A stretch of DNA of 56,792 nt from Eubacteriales bacterium. GTDB lineage: Bacteria > Bacillota > Clostridia > Lachnospirales > Lachnospiraceae. The translations under genes were made by a program, and so were the position numbers. The notes below the pieces were generated by a model. It ran no database searches and was not told the DNA's origin. It saw only the letters and a list, made by a program, of their open reading frames with translations. The stretch covers positions 1-56,792 of the forward strand of contig JAUNOP010000012.1 in assembly GCA_030537135.1 (NCBI GenBank), written 5' to 3'. The first letter of the stretch is position 1. Each line of letters begins with the position of its first letter. Below are positions 25,616 to 34,116 of this stretch, one piece after another.

Positions 25616-26962
25616 ATGGCATTTGAAAGTCTGACAGATAAGCTGCAGAATGTATTCAAGAAGCTTCGGAGCAAGGGCCGCCTTACAGAGGAAGATGTGA
25701 AGACAGCGCTCAAGGAAGTAAAGATGGCGCTTCTGGAGGCAGACGTGAACTTTAAGGTAGTAAAGCAGTTCACCAAGTCTGTACAGGAGAGGGCTGTGGG
25801 CGCAGATGTGATGAACGGTCTGAACCCAGGCCAAATGGTTATCAAAATCGTAAATGAAGAGCTGGTCAACCTCATGGGAAGCGAGACCACAGAGCTTCCG
25901 CTCAGACCTGCCAATGAGATCACGGTCTTGATGATGGCCGGACTTCAGGGCGCAGGTAAGACCACCACTGTGGCAAAGCTGGCAGGAAAGCTCAAGTCAA
26001 AGGGAAGAAAGCCGCTACTGGTTGCCTGCGATGTTTATCGTCCGGCTGCTATTACACAGCTTCAGGTGAATGGTGAGAAGCAGGGCGTGGAGGTCTTCTC
26101 CATGGGAGATAAGCAGAATCCCGTGGATATTGCAAAGGCAGGCGTGGAGCATGCCAGGATCCATCAGCAGAATGTGGTTCTCATAGACACTGCGGGCCGC
26201 CTTCATATTGATGAGGGTATGATGCAGGAGCTTGCAGATATCAAGGCAAATATTGAGGTGGACGCTACTATTTTGGTGGTGGACGCCATGACCGGACAGG
26301 ACGCGGTGAATGTAGCCAAGACCTTTACAGAGAAGGTCGGAATCGATGGCGTTATTCTTACCAAAATGGACGGCGACACCAGAGGCGGCGCAGCCCTTTC
26401 TATCAAGGCAGTCACAGGAAAGCCGCTGTTATATGTAGGTATGGGCGAGAAGCTTTCGGATTTGGAGCAGTTTTATCCGGATCGAATGGCGTCCCGCATT
26501 CTTGGAATGGGCGATGTGATGAGCCTTATTGAGAAGGCGGAGCAGGCGCTTGATAAGGAAAAGGCAGAGGCCATGGGCAAGAAGCTCAAGAAAATGGACT
26601 TTGACTTCAATGATTATCTGGACAGCATGGAGCAGATGAAAAAGATGGGAGGCTTCTCCAGTATCCTGAACATGATTCCAGGTCTTGGAGGAAACAAGCT
26701 GAAGAACATCGATGAGATGGTTGACGAGAGCGCCATGGAGCGCACCCGTTCCATTATTCTCTCTATGACTCCTCAGGAAAGAGCAAATCCATCGATTCTC
26801 AATCCGTCCAGAAAGAACCGCATTGCAAGAGGAAGCGGCGTGGATATCAGCGAGGTGAACCGTCTGGTAAAGCAGTTTGAACAGTCCAAAAAGATGATGA
26901 AGCAGATGTCCGGATTGGCTGGCAAGGGTGGTAAAAGAGGCGGCTTTAAGCTTCCCTTTTAA
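25616..26962 (+). CDS. ffh: Signal recognition particle GTPase Ffh
   Basis: A 448-residue SRP protein that binds signal sequences and 4.5S RNA and docks with FtsY. The N domain (about 1-90) leads to the G domain (GLQGAGKTTTVAKLAGKL, DVYRPAAITQL, DTAGRLHIDEG, TKMDGDTRGGAAL), then the M domain (about 300-448), which is Met-rich (MEQMKKMGGFSSILNMIPGL) and ends in a basic tail. GGAGGA precedes the start. The gene is intact and co-transcribed with ylxM, followed by rpsP. Confidence 0.97.
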   Translation: MAFESLTDKLQNVFKKLRSKGRLTEEDVKTALKEVKMALLEADVNFKVVKQFTKSVQERAVGADVMNGLNPGQMVIKIVNEELVNLMGSETTELPLRPANEITVLMMAGLQGAGKTTTVAKLAGKLKSKGRKPLLVACDVYRPAAITQLQVNGEKQGVEVFSMGDKQNPVDIAKAGVEHARIHQQNVVLIDTAGRLHIDEGMMQELADIKANIEVDATILVVDAMTGQDAVNVAKTFTEKVGIDGVILTKMDGDTRGGAALSIKAVTGKPLLYVGMGEKLSDLEQFYPDRMASRILGMGDVMSLIEKAEQALDKEKAEAMGKKLKKMDFDFNDYLDSMEQMKKMGGFSSILNMIPGLGGNKLKNIDEMVDESAMERTRSIILSMTPQERANPSILNPSRKNRIARGSGVDISEVNRLVKQFEQSKKMMKQMSGLAGKGGKRGGFKLPF

Positions 26963-27032
26963 CATATAAATAAGGATGATGAGTAATCATACACAATAAA
27001 AATTTTGAGTGATAGTATGGAGGAAAAGAACA

Positions 27033-27278
27033 ATGGCAGTAAAAATCAGATTAACAAGAATGGGAAAAAAGAAAGCACCTTTTTATAGAATTATTGTTGC
27101 AGATTCCCGCACAAAGAGAGATGGAAAGTGCATCGAGGAAATCGGAACCTATGATCCGAATGTAGAACCGAGCGCAATCAAGGTAAACGAGGAAGCTGCC
27201 AGAAAGTGGCTGGCTGCTGGCGCTCAGCCAACTGAGACTGTAGGAAAAATCCTGAAGGCTGCCGGAATTGAGAAATAA
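27033..27278 (+). CDS. rpsP: Ribosomal protein S16
   Basis: An 81-residue small-subunit protein. [20 protein letters not shown] and [19 protein letters not shown] are diagnostic. GGAGGA at 27019 fixes the ATG at 27033. It is the first gene of the classical rpsP-khpA-rimM-trmD run behind ffh. Confidence 0.97.
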   Translation: MAVKIRLTRMGKKKAPFYRIIVADSRTKRDGKCIEEIGTYDPNVEPSAIKVNEEAARKWLAAGAQPTETVGKILKAAGIEK

Positions 27279-27347
27279 GAGTGACTGGCAGGTACCAGGC
27301 AGTGGCTCACGCTCCGTTTGGAGATGATAAAGTCAGGGAGGTATGTA

Positions 27348-27578
27348 ATGAAAGAACTTGTAGAAGTAATTGCAAAATCTCTTGTTGAAAATCCGGATGA
27401 AGTTGTAGTTACCGAAACTGAAAAAGAGGATGAGGTACTGATAGAATTAAAGGTTGGAGCTTCTGATATGGGAAAAGTAATCGGAAGACAGGGACGTATT
27501 GCAAAGGCAATCCGTACAGTAGTAAAGGCCGCTTCATCAAAAAGCAGCAAAAAAGTGATTGTGGACATTCTGCAGTAG
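27348..27578 (+). CDS. khpA: KH-domain RNA-binding protein KhpA
   Basis: A 76-residue single KH domain (formerly YlqC). The GxxG loop is in GKVIGRQGRIAKAIR. KhpA binds RNA, often with KhpB, and influences cell division and cell-wall genes in Firmicutes. GGGAGG precedes the ATG at 27348; the frame opens earlier without a good site. A strong terminator follows, splitting the operon before rimM. Confidence 0.93.
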   Translation: MKELVEVIAKSLVENPDEVVVTETEKEDEVLIELKVGASDMGKVIGRQGRIAKAIRTVVKAASSKSSKKVIVDILQ

Positions 27579-27608
27579 GAGTAATATTCGTCTGCATACA
27601 GGATAGAG

Positions 27609-27655
27609 CCAGGGAGCTGCTGCCGAAAGGCAGACAGCTCCCTGGTTTTTCTTTG
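27609..27655 (+). terminator. Terminator between khpA and rimM
   Basis: CCAGGGAGCTG (27609-27619) and CAGCTCCCTGG (27635-27645) pair exactly, with an inner TGCC-GAAA-GGCA hairpin, and are followed by TTTTTCTTT. It should limit read-through from rpsP-khpA into rimM-trmD. Confidence 0.85.
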
Positions 27656-27735
27656 ATAAGACCGTCGTGCGCCTGCCATGCTGGCAGATGTGCCTACAAT
27701 CGAATACAATCTCTACAAGAAAGGAAATTACACAT

Positions 27736-28245
27736 ATGGAGAAATTTTTAAAAGTAGGAGTTATTACCACAACTCATGGAGTCAGAGGAGAGGTGAAGGT
27801 CTACCCAACAACAGAGAGCGCAGAGCGCTTCCTTGACCTGGAATATGTGCTTTTGGACACGGGAAGGGATTATCTTCGCCTGGAAATTGAGAAGGTACGC
27901 TTCTTTAAGAACCTTGCCATCCTGAAATTCAGGGGCTTTGATAATATCAATGATATTGAAAAATACAGGGGACGAGAACTGTGGATTCCAAGAGAAGAGG
28001 GGATTCCCCTGGAAGAGGATGAGTATTATATTGCAGATCTTATTGACATGGAGATTTACCTGGAGGATGGAACGTTCTTTGGAACTTTGAAGGACGTCAT
28101 GGAGACAGGGGCCAATGATGTGTATGTAGTCAAAGCCTTTGACGGCAGAGAGATCCTTCTGCCTGCTATCCGCGACTGTATTCTGGATATCAATGTAGAG
28201 GAAAACCGTATGACAGTACACCTTATGAAGGGACTTTTGGACTGA
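27736..28245 (+). CDS. rimM: 16S rRNA processing protein RimM
   Basis: A 169-residue assembly factor for the 30S subunit head, which binds S19 and 16S rRNA. The N-terminal domain begins LKVGVITTTHGVRGEVKVYP. The C-terminal PRC-barrel holds ELWIPREEGIPLEEDEYYIA and GANDVYVVKAFDGREILLPA. AAAGGA lies upstream of the ATG at 27736. A short hairpin (CTGCCA-TGC-TGGCAG) sits in the gap ahead of it, about 27674-27688. Confidence 0.96.
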   Translation: MEKFLKVGVITTTHGVRGEVKVYPTTESAERFLDLEYVLLDTGRDYLRLEIEKVRFFKNLAILKFRGFDNINDIEKYRGRELWIPREEGIPLEEDEYYIADLIDMEIYLEDGTFFGTLKDVMETGANDVYVVKAFDGREILLPAIRDCILDINVEENRMTVHLMKGLLD

Positions 28246-28277
28246 AAGTATAAAAGTAAGCTTTCATATCTACCTTT

Positions 28278-28300
28278 ATGGCAGGTGCAGGACCTGCCAT
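28278..28300 (+). promoter_or_regulatory. Perfect hairpin in the rimM-trmD gap
   Basis: ATGGCAGGT (28278-28286) and ACCTGCCAT (28292-28300) form a 9-bp stem with a GCAGG loop and no T run, 21 bases before the trmD start. It may mark mRNA processing or affect trmD translation. Confidence 0.5.
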
Positions 28301-28321
28301 GCAGAAGAAAGGATGAAAAAA

Positions 28322-29074
28322 ATGAATTATCATGTATTGACTCTGTTCCCTGAGATGATTGAGCAGGGACTTCACACCAGCATTATAGGAAGAGCCATGC
28401 AAAAGGGAATCCTTAGTCTGGAGGCTGTAAATATCCGGGATTTTGCATTCAACAAGCATCAGAAGGTAGACGATTATCCTTACGGCGGCGGCGCAGGAAT
28501 GGTGATGCAGGCAGAGCCTGTGTATCTGGCCTATGCATCTGTCTGTGAGAAAATCGGCACAAAACCGAGGGTTATTTACCTCACCCCTCAGGGGAAGGTA
28601 TTTCATCAGGCTATGGCAAGGGAGCTGGCTCTTGAGGAGGACCTGATATTTCTGTGCGGTCATTATGAGGGAATTGACGAGAGAGTTCTGGAGGAGATTG
28701 TGACAGATTATGTGTCCATTGGGGACTATGTTCTGACAGGAGGAGAGCTTCCTGCCATGGTGATGATTGATTCCATATCCAGAATGGTTCCGGGAGTGTT
28801 AAGCAACCAGGAATCAGGAGAGACGGAATCCTTTGCCGGAAATCTTCTGGAATATCCGCAGTATAGCCGCCCGGAGACCTGGCACGAGAGGAAGGTGCCT
28901 GAGGTTCTCTTATCTGGCCATCATGCCAATGTGGAGAGGTGGAGAAGAGAGCAGTCCATTCTGCGGACAGATAAGTGGAGGCCAGATCTTCTCAAAAAGG
29001 CGGATCTTACGGGTAAGGAGTGGGCGTGGCTTCACGAGCAGAGAAAAAAACAAAGAGAAAATTCTGAGAGCTAG
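28322..29074 (+). CDS. trmD: tRNA (guanine37-N1)-methyltransferase TrmD
   Basis: A 250-residue SPOUT (trefoil-knot) enzyme that methylates G37 of tRNAs from S-adenosylmethionine to prevent frameshifting. Knot motifs: YLTPQGKVFHQAMA, FLCGHYEGIDERVLE, SIGDYVLTGGELPAMVMID and the catalytic Asp loop before RMVPGVLSNQES. The C-terminal YSRPETWHERKVPEVLLSGH completes the family. I prefer the ATG at 28322, nine bases after AAAGG; an ATG at 28313 sits directly on that site. A MITE-like element begins 12 bases after its stop. Confidence 0.96.
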   Translation: MNYHVLTLFPEMIEQGLHTSIIGRAMQKGILSLEAVNIRDFAFNKHQKVDDYPYGGGAGMVMQAEPVYLAYASVCEKIGTKPRVIYLTPQGKVFHQAMARELALEEDLIFLCGHYEGIDERVLEEIVTDYVSIGDYVLTGGELPAMVMIDSISRMVPGVLSNQESGETESFAGNLLEYPQYSRPETWHERKVPEVLLSGHHANVERWRREQSILRTDKWRPDLLKKADLTGKEWAWLHEQRKKQRENSES

Positions 29075-29078
29075 AGGA

Positions 29079-29229
29079 ATATTTTTGTTACTGTTGGCGA
29101 GCGACTATTCCGCGAGGTGTTTTCGTGCCTCTGGTACGAAAATCCCGAGACAAGCGGCGCGAAATGCCGCATTTTGTGGTATTTCTGTGCATTGCGAAGC
29201 ATATTGCTGCGAAACAGTAACATATTTTT
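29079..29229. mobile_element. MITE-like palindromic element, copy B with target repeats
   Basis: A 135-bp non-coding element (29087-29221) has terminal inverted repeats GTTACTGTT and AACAGTAAC. It is flanked by the 8-bp direct repeat ATATTTTT (29079-29086 and 29222-29229), which looks like a target duplication. Inside, TTTTCGTGCC...GGTACGAAAA and GCGGC...GCCGC are stable hairpins joined by CCCGAGACA, as in copy C at 36758. No gene is carried; it would need a transposase in trans. Confidence 0.7.
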
Positions 29230-29327
29230 TGTAAATGAGAATAAATCTACTATAGGGGGCTTTTTTTGGAATAAAAATAGATATAATATTTGGAGAGAAG
29301 AAAAAAGAAAATGGATAGGAGGACAAT

Positions 29328-30110
29328 ATGCAGAATGTGTTTTGGGGACTTTTGCTTCCGTTTCTGGGAACTACGCTTGGAGCAGGCTGTGTGTTTTTTG
29401 TAAAAACAGAGCTTAAGCCTTTGGTGCAGAAGAGTCTTCTTGGCTTTGCGTCAGGAGTGATGGTGGCGGCCTCTGTATGGTCGCTTCTGATTCCTGCTAT
29501 GGAGATGTCAGAGAGTATGGGAAGATTTGCGTTTGTTCCGGCCTGTGCGGGCGTTTTGCTGGGAATGGCGTTTCTGCTGCTTATGGATCATATCATACCT
29601 CATCTTCACATGGGAAGCACAAAGAGCGAGGGACCTGCAGTAAGTCTAAAAAAAACGACCATGCTTGTCCTTGCAGTGACGCTCCATAACATTCCAGAGG
29701 GAATGGCGGTTGGCATTGTGTTTGTCGGTATGCTCTCTGGCAGCGCACAGATTACTCTGGCAGGGGCCTTTGCCCTGTCTGTGGGAATTGCCGTTCAGAA
29801 TTTTCCTGAAGGAGCCATTATCAGCCTGCCGTTAAGGAGCGAGGAGGGAATGAGCCGAAGAAAAGCCTTTTTCATGGGAACACTCTCAGGAATTGTGGAG
29901 CCGATATTCGGAGGCCTTACCATTCTTCTTGCCAGCTACATCACTCCGGTTCTTCCGTATCTTCTGTCCTTTGCAGCAGGGGCGATGCTGTATGTAGTGG
30001 TGGAGGAGCTGATTCCAGAGGCCTCTCGGGGAGAACACAGCGATATTGGAACCATCGGCTTTACCGTTGGTTTTGTTCTTATGATGGTTTTGGATGTGGC
30101 TCTTGGGTAG
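29328..30110 (+). CDS. ZIP-family metal transporter
   Basis: A 260-residue membrane protein of the ZupT-like branch of the ZIP family, which imports zinc and other divalent metals. The two metal-binding helices are plain: LHNIPEGMAVGIVFVG (HNxPEG) and AVQNFPEGAIISLPLR (NxPEG), and a third conserved segment is YVVVEELIPEAS. A His-bearing loop (DHIIPHLHMGS) lies before helix 4. AGGAGG is seven bases before the ATG. The gene stands between trmD and rplS, where most relatives have nothing. Confidence 0.9.
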   Translation: MQNVFWGLLLPFLGTTLGAGCVFFVKTELKPLVQKSLLGFASGVMVAASVWSLLIPAMEMSESMGRFAFVPACAGVLLGMAFLLLMDHIIPHLHMGSTKSEGPAVSLKKTTMLVLAVTLHNIPEGMAVGIVFVGMLSGSAQITLAGAFALSVGIAVQNFPEGAIISLPLRSEEGMSRRKAFFMGTLSGIVEPIFGGLTILLASYITPVLPYLLSFAAGAMLYVVVEELIPEASRGEHSDIGTIGFTVGFVLMMVLDVALG

Positions 30111-30161
30111 CAAGGAAATGCGTTGCCATCGAAAGGGCAGCCTTGTTCGCTGTGCATCGCA

Positions 30162-30209
30162 CCAGACAGGGAAAGGTATCTGTTGTTTCAGATACCCTTC
30201 TCTATCTGG
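30162..30209. terminator. Long hairpin between converging genes
   Basis: 21-nt arms (30162-30182 and 30189-30209) pair at 18 positions plus one G-U, with GGTATCTG/CAGATACC at the tip. There is no T run. It lies between the ZIP gene and the opposing map gene and probably ends both transcripts with help. Confidence 0.55.
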
Positions 30210-30241
30210 TTAGCATGTACCCAAGAACGAAGCTGGCAGAA

Positions 30242-31114
30242 TTAGTAAGAAATGATTTCAGCTCCGTTTTCTGTGACAAGGATTTGGATTTCCCATTGCG
30301 CAGAGGGAAGGGCGTCCTCTGTGCGTACGGTCCAGCCGTCCTCCTCGTCTGTGTAAATTTCGTCTCCTCCCATGTTGACCATGGGCTCAATGGTGAACAT
30401 CATTCCAGGAACCATCAGCATTCCAGTGTCAGGCTCAGACACATAGCTTACCCATGGATCCTCATGGAATTCCAGGCCTACGCCGTGACCGCCGATTTCC
30501 TGTACAACTGTGTAGCCGTTCTTTACTGCATGCGCATGAACCGCATGTCCCATGTTTCCGATGGGCTGCCAAGGCTTTACATTGGCAAGTCCCTGCATCA
30601 TGCATTCTCTGGTAACTTCTACAAGACGCTTTTTCTCAGGACTTACCTCGCCGATGCAGAACATGCGGGAAGAATCTGAAAAATATCCCTGATAAATGGT
30701 GGACACATCAACATTTATAATATCGCCTTCTTTTAAAACCTCATCCTCAGAGGGAATGCCGTGGCATACCACCTCGTTCACAGAGGTGCATACGCTTTTG
30801 GGAAAGCCCTGATAATCCAGAGGAGCCGGAATGCCGCCTCTGGACACGGTTTCCTCGTGTACCCACCGGTTGATTTCTTCTGTGGTGACTCCTGGCCCTA
30901 TATGAGCTGCCACATAGTCAAGAACCGCAATATTGATTTTAGCGCTCTCCCGGATGCCCTGAATTTGTTCAGGAGTCTTAATAAGCTCCCTTCCCGGTAC
31001 AAGACAGCCAAGTCTTTCCATACGCGCAAGCTTCTCGTCAAAGGCTTCGTGACACTTTTTATATTTCTTTCCGCTGCCGCACCAGCAGGGGTCGTTTCTT
31101 CCTATCTTTTCCAT
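30242..31114 (-). CDS. map: Methionine aminopeptidase with SEC-C zinc finger
   Basis: A 290-residue type I methionine aminopeptidase that removes the starting Met from new proteins. The N-terminal 30 residues are an SEC-C motif (RNDPCWCGSGKKYKKCH), which binds zinc and helps docking to ribosomes or SecA-like partners. The catalytic domain has the metal ligands in INVDVSTIYQGYFSDSSRMF (two Asp), GHGVGLEFHEDP (His), FTIEPMVN (Glu) and the final WTVRTEDALPSAQWEIQILV (Glu). It lies antisense, between the ZIP gene and rplS. Confidence 0.95.
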   Translation of the reverse strand: MEKIGRNDPCWCGSGKKYKKCHEAFDEKLARMERLGCLVPGRELIKTPEQIQGIRESAKINIAVLDYVAAHIGPGVTTEEINRWVHEETVSRGGIPAPLDYQGFPKSVCTSVNEVVCHGIPSEDEVLKEGDIINVDVSTIYQGYFSDSSRMFCIGEVSPEKKRLVEVTRECMMQGLANVKPWQPIGNMGHAVHAHAVKNGYTVVQEIGGHGVGLEFHEDPWVSYVSEPDTGMLMVPGMMFTIEPMVNMGGDEIYTDEEDGWTVRTEDALPSAQWEIQILVTENGAEIISY

Positions 31115-31237
31115 TTTTTCATCTGTCCTTTCTGAAGTCTGCCAAAATATTTCCGGCAGCCCTTCCTTATCTTACTACATACCCGAAAAATAGTAAAGAA
31201 TTGCTGGAAGGAAAATTTATCATTAGAAAAAAAATCC

Positions 31238-31266
31238 TTGCAAATCCTGCAAACCTATAGTATAAT
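31238..31266 (+). promoter_or_regulatory. rplS promoter
   Basis: TTGCAA (31238-31243), 17 bases and TATAAT (31261-31266) give a strong promoter. A leader of about 110 bases precedes rplS; I cannot recognise a known L19 leader fold in it. Confidence 0.7.
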
Positions 31267-31382
31267 ATCGGATGTTGCAGAGTACAGGGGCTTTTCCTGT
31301 GCATTTGTTAAAAAAAGATGGTCCGCTGTTACGTAGGATGAGCGTATTAAGAACATCCAGGAAGAATAGGAGAAAAGAAATC

Positions 31383-31730
31383 ATGAACGAGATTATTAAG
31401 AACATTGAAGCTGCTCAGCTCAAGGCAGAGGTGCCGGAGTTTAGTGTAGGCGACACAGTAAGAGTACATGCTGTTATCAGAGAAGGAAACCGCGAGAGAA
31501 TTCAGATTTTCGAGGGTACTGTACTGAAGAAGCAGGGTGGAAGCAACCGAGCAACCTTTACTGTAAGAAAGACTTCTAATGGCGTTGGCGTTGAGAAAAC
31601 CTGGCCGCTGCACAGCCCGCATGTGGCAAAGGTAGAGGTGGTTCGTCATGGTAAGGTTCGCCGCGCAAAGCTGAACTATCTGAGACAGCGCGTTGGTAAG
31701 GCTGCAAAGGTAAAAGAAGCTATCCGATAA
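31383..31730 (+). CDS. rplS: Ribosomal protein L19
   Basis: A 115-residue large-subunit protein at the 30S-50S interface. [40 protein letters not shown] and [20 protein letters not shown] are diagnostic. AGGAG precedes the ATG at 31383. It has its own promoter and terminator, unlike the many bacteria where it follows trmD directly. Confidence 0.97.
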   Translation: MNEIIKNIEAAQLKAEVPEFSVGDTVRVHAVIREGNRERIQIFEGTVLKKQGGSNRATFTVRKTSNGVGVEKTWPLHSPHVAKVEVVRHGKVRRAKLNYLRQRVGKAAKVKEAIR

Positions 31731-31750
31731 TTTCATCAATGGAACTCACT

Positions 31751-31786
31751 CAGGGACAAGTACGAAGGTAATTGTCCCTGTTTTTC
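31751..31786 (+). terminator. Terminator after rplS
   Basis: CAGGGACAA (31751-31759) and TTGTCCCTG (31772-31780) form an exact stem, followed by TTTTTCC. Confidence 0.85.
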
Positions 31787-31847
31787 CATTCAGATTCTGG
31801 AATAGCTCCGGACTTTGTGAAAAAATCCAGAGCGTGCAGAGGTATTT

Positions 31848-32453
31848 ATGAAATTTAAGAAAAAATCAAAGAAAAAGAAACGAAAAGAAGAATTAATCCG
31901 GACAACCAGAGAGACACTGGAAAATCAGAAGGTGAAATCTGTTCTGACCTGGGTTTTTGAGATACTTGTCACCCTGGGTTTGGCCTCTGTGGTGGCTATT
32001 TTTTTCTTCCAGACCATTACCATGCAGGAGACTGCTATGGAACCTTCCATTGCAGTGGGAGACAGATTTTTTATGAATCGGATGATTTATAAAATAAGCT
32101 CTCCGAAAAGAGGAGATATCATTGCCTTTAAGACGAGCAGCAGTGAGGATGCGGTGCTGCATGTGCGCAGAGTTATTGGTCTTCCAGGAGAAAGCATCCG
32201 AATTCAGGACGGAAATATCCTGATTAACGGTGAAATCTATACAGAGGAATATGATTTTCCAGCTATGCTGAGCGCAGGACTGGCAGCAGATACAATAAAC
32301 CTTGGAAGCAGCGAATATTTTGTGCTTGGGGATAATCGAAACAACAGCGAGGACAGTCGCTATGCGGATATCGGAATTGTTCAGAAAAAATACATTGCAG
32401 GAAAGCTGTGGTTTCAGATTTCTCCGTTTGAGAGCTTTGGACTTATAGAATAA
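31848..32453 (+). CDS. Signal peptidase I homologue lacking the catalytic dyad
   Basis: A 201-residue protein with a very basic N-terminus, one membrane helix (about 34-56) and the S26 signal peptidase fold outside. Boxes C and E are normal (PKRGDIIAF; LGDNRNNSEDSR), but the two catalytic residues are not. Box B, normally S-M-x-P, reads ETAMEPS (Ala63, codon GCT 32034-32036), and box D, normally K-R-V-I-G, reads VRRVIGLPG (Arg107, codon CGC 32166-32168). Ser and Lys form the general-base dyad in this family, so cleavage of signal peptides should be abolished. The frame is intact and well conserved elsewhere, which argues for a non-catalytic role rather than decay. It lies between rplS and rbgA, where related genomes have lepB. 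Confidence 0.8.
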   Translation: MKFKKKSKKKKRKEELIRTTRETLENQKVKSVLTWVFEILVTLGLASVVAIFFFQTITMQETAMEPSIAVGDRFFMNRMIYKISSPKRGDIIAFKTSSSEDAVLHVRRVIGLPGESIRIQDGNILINGEIYTEEYDFPAMLSAGLAADTINLGSSEYFVLGDNRNNSEDSRYADIGIVQKKYIAGKLWFQISPFESFGLIE

Positions 32454-32485
32454 GACGCAGCAAGTGCGTCATGAAAGGGGAAAAA

Positions 32486-33331
32486 ATGAATATACAGTGG
32501 TACCCTGGTCATATGACAAAGGCAAAGCGCCAGATGCAGGAGGATATAAAGCTCATAGATCTGATTATTGAGCTTGTGGACGCCCGAATTCCGCGCTCCA
32601 GCCAAAATCCTGATATTGACGAGCTTGGAAGGAATAAGGCAAGACTGATTCTTCTGAACAAATCAGATCTGGCGGATGAGGCGGAAAATGAGCAGTGGGC
32701 AGCCTATTTTCGGCAAAAGGGCTGCTTTACGGCAAAGGTGAATTCCAAAACAGGGGCAGGGCTTAAGGCGCTCTCGCCCATTATCCGGGAGGCTTGCGCC
32801 CAAAAGCTTGAGAGAGACAAAAGAAGAGGAATCAAGAATCGTCCAATCCGCGCAATGGTGGTAGGAATCCCTAACGTAGGAAAATCCACGTTTATCAACA
32901 GCTTTGCAGGGAGAGCCTGCGCAAAGACAGGAAACAAGCCCGGAGTGACAAAGGGAAAGCAGTGGATACGTCTTAATAAGGAGACAGAGCTTCTGGATAC
33001 GCCGGGAATCCTCTGGCCAAAATTTGAGGACGAGAGAGTGGGAGTGAATCTTGCTCTTATCGGCTCTGTCAAGGATGATATTCTTAATCTGGAGGAGCTT
33101 TCTCTGGAGCTGATAGACCGTGTCCGGGAAAATTATCCGGGAATCCTTGCAGCACGTTATGAGATAGAGGAAGAGGGAAAACCCGTGGAAGTGCTGGAGC
33201 GGATTGCCGCAAAGAGAGGTTGCATCAAAAAGGGGGGCGATATGGATTATGCAAAGGCAGCCTCCCTTCTTCTCGAGGAATTCCGAAATGGAAAAATCGG
33301 AAGAATTACCTTGGAGAGACCTCAGGAGTAA
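32486..33331 (+). CDS. rbgA: Ribosome biogenesis GTPase RbgA (YlqF)
   Basis: A 281-residue circularly permuted GTPase needed for late 50S assembly. The order is G4 (LLNKSDLAD), G5 region (NSKTGAGLKAL), G1 (GIPNVGKSTFINSFAG), then G3 (LLDTPGILWPKF). The opening MNIQWYPGHMTKAKRQMQED and DARIPRSSQNPDID are typical, and the C-terminal ANTAR-like RNA-binding part follows. AAAGGGG precedes the ATG at 32486; an in-frame ATG at 32471 overlaps that site. It is followed at 14 bases by rnhB. Confidence 0.95.
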   Translation: MNIQWYPGHMTKAKRQMQEDIKLIDLIIELVDARIPRSSQNPDIDELGRNKARLILLNKSDLADEAENEQWAAYFRQKGCFTAKVNSKTGAGLKALSPIIREACAQKLERDKRRGIKNRPIRAMVVGIPNVGKSTFINSFAGRACAKTGNKPGVTKGKQWIRLNKETELLDTPGILWPKFEDERVGVNLALIGSVKDDILNLEELSLELIDRVRENYPGILAARYEIEEEGKPVEVLERIAAKRGCIKKGGDMDYAKAASLLLEEFRNGKIGRITLERPQE

Positions 33332-33345
33332 AAGGAGCTTAAGCT

Positions 33346-34101
33346 ATGGAGACAATACAGGAGATAAAACGGCGCTTCCAGGAGGCGTCTCAAAAGGACA
33401 GGAGCGCGTTATATGAGAAATATGCACAGGATGGGCGCGCCGGTGTGCAAAAGCTCCTTGAAAGGGAGAGGCGGCGGGAGGAGCTTTTGGAAAAAGAGCT
33501 TTGCCGCATGGAGAAAATGAAGGAATATGAGCGCAAATATGAACACCTGGGTTATGTGTGCGGTATAGATGAGGTGGGAAGAGGCCCTCTGGCAGGCCCG
33601 GTGGTGGCCTGCGCGGTGATTCTTCCAAAGGACTGTACGCTTCTCTTGCTGGATGATTCCAAGAAGCTTACCGCCAGAAAGAGGGAAGAGCTGCATGACA
33701 GGATTTTATCAGAGGCAGTATCTGTTGGACTTGGCTCTGTAAGCCCTGCGCGGATTGATGAAATCAATATTCTTCAGGCAACCTATGAGGCCATGAGAGA
33801 GGCTGTAGGAAGACTCTCTGTGATTCCTCAGATTCTTCTGAACGATGCAGTCACAATTCCGGGAATCTCCATTCCCCAGGTTCCGATTATCAAGGGAGAC
33901 GCAAAGAGCGCATCCATTGCCGCTGCAAGCATTGTTGCCAAGGTGACGAGGGATCGAATGATGGAGGAATACGATAAAATCCTGCCAGAGTATGGCTTTG
34001 CCTCAAACAAGGGCTATGGCTCTGAGGCTCATATTCGTGCGATCAGGGAGCATGGTCCTTCTCCTATACATAGACAGAGCTTTCTAAAAAATATCTTGTA
34101 G
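33346..34101 (+). CDS. rnhB: Ribonuclease HII
   Basis: A 251-residue RNase that cuts RNA in RNA-DNA hybrids, including single ribonucleotides. Catalytic residues: GIDEVGRGPLAGPVV (Asp, Glu, and the GRG that senses the 2'-OH), LLDDSKKLTARKR (Asp), and the Asp of IIKGDAKSASIAAASIVAKV. About 70 residues at the N-terminus (a charged helix rich in Arg and Glu) precede the enzyme domain, as in Firmicute RnhB. Confidence 0.95.
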   Translation: METIQEIKRRFQEASQKDRSALYEKYAQDGRAGVQKLLERERRREELLEKELCRMEKMKEYERKYEHLGYVCGIDEVGRGPLAGPVVACAVILPKDCTLLLLDDSKKLTARKREELHDRILSEAVSVGLGSVSPARIDEINILQATYEAMREAVGRLSVIPQILLNDAVTIPGISIPQVPIIKGDAKSASIAAASIVAKVTRDRMMEEYDKILPEYGFASNKGYGSEAHIRAIREHGPSPIHRQSFLKNIL

Positions 34102-34116
34102 CAGGAAAGGCGGGCG

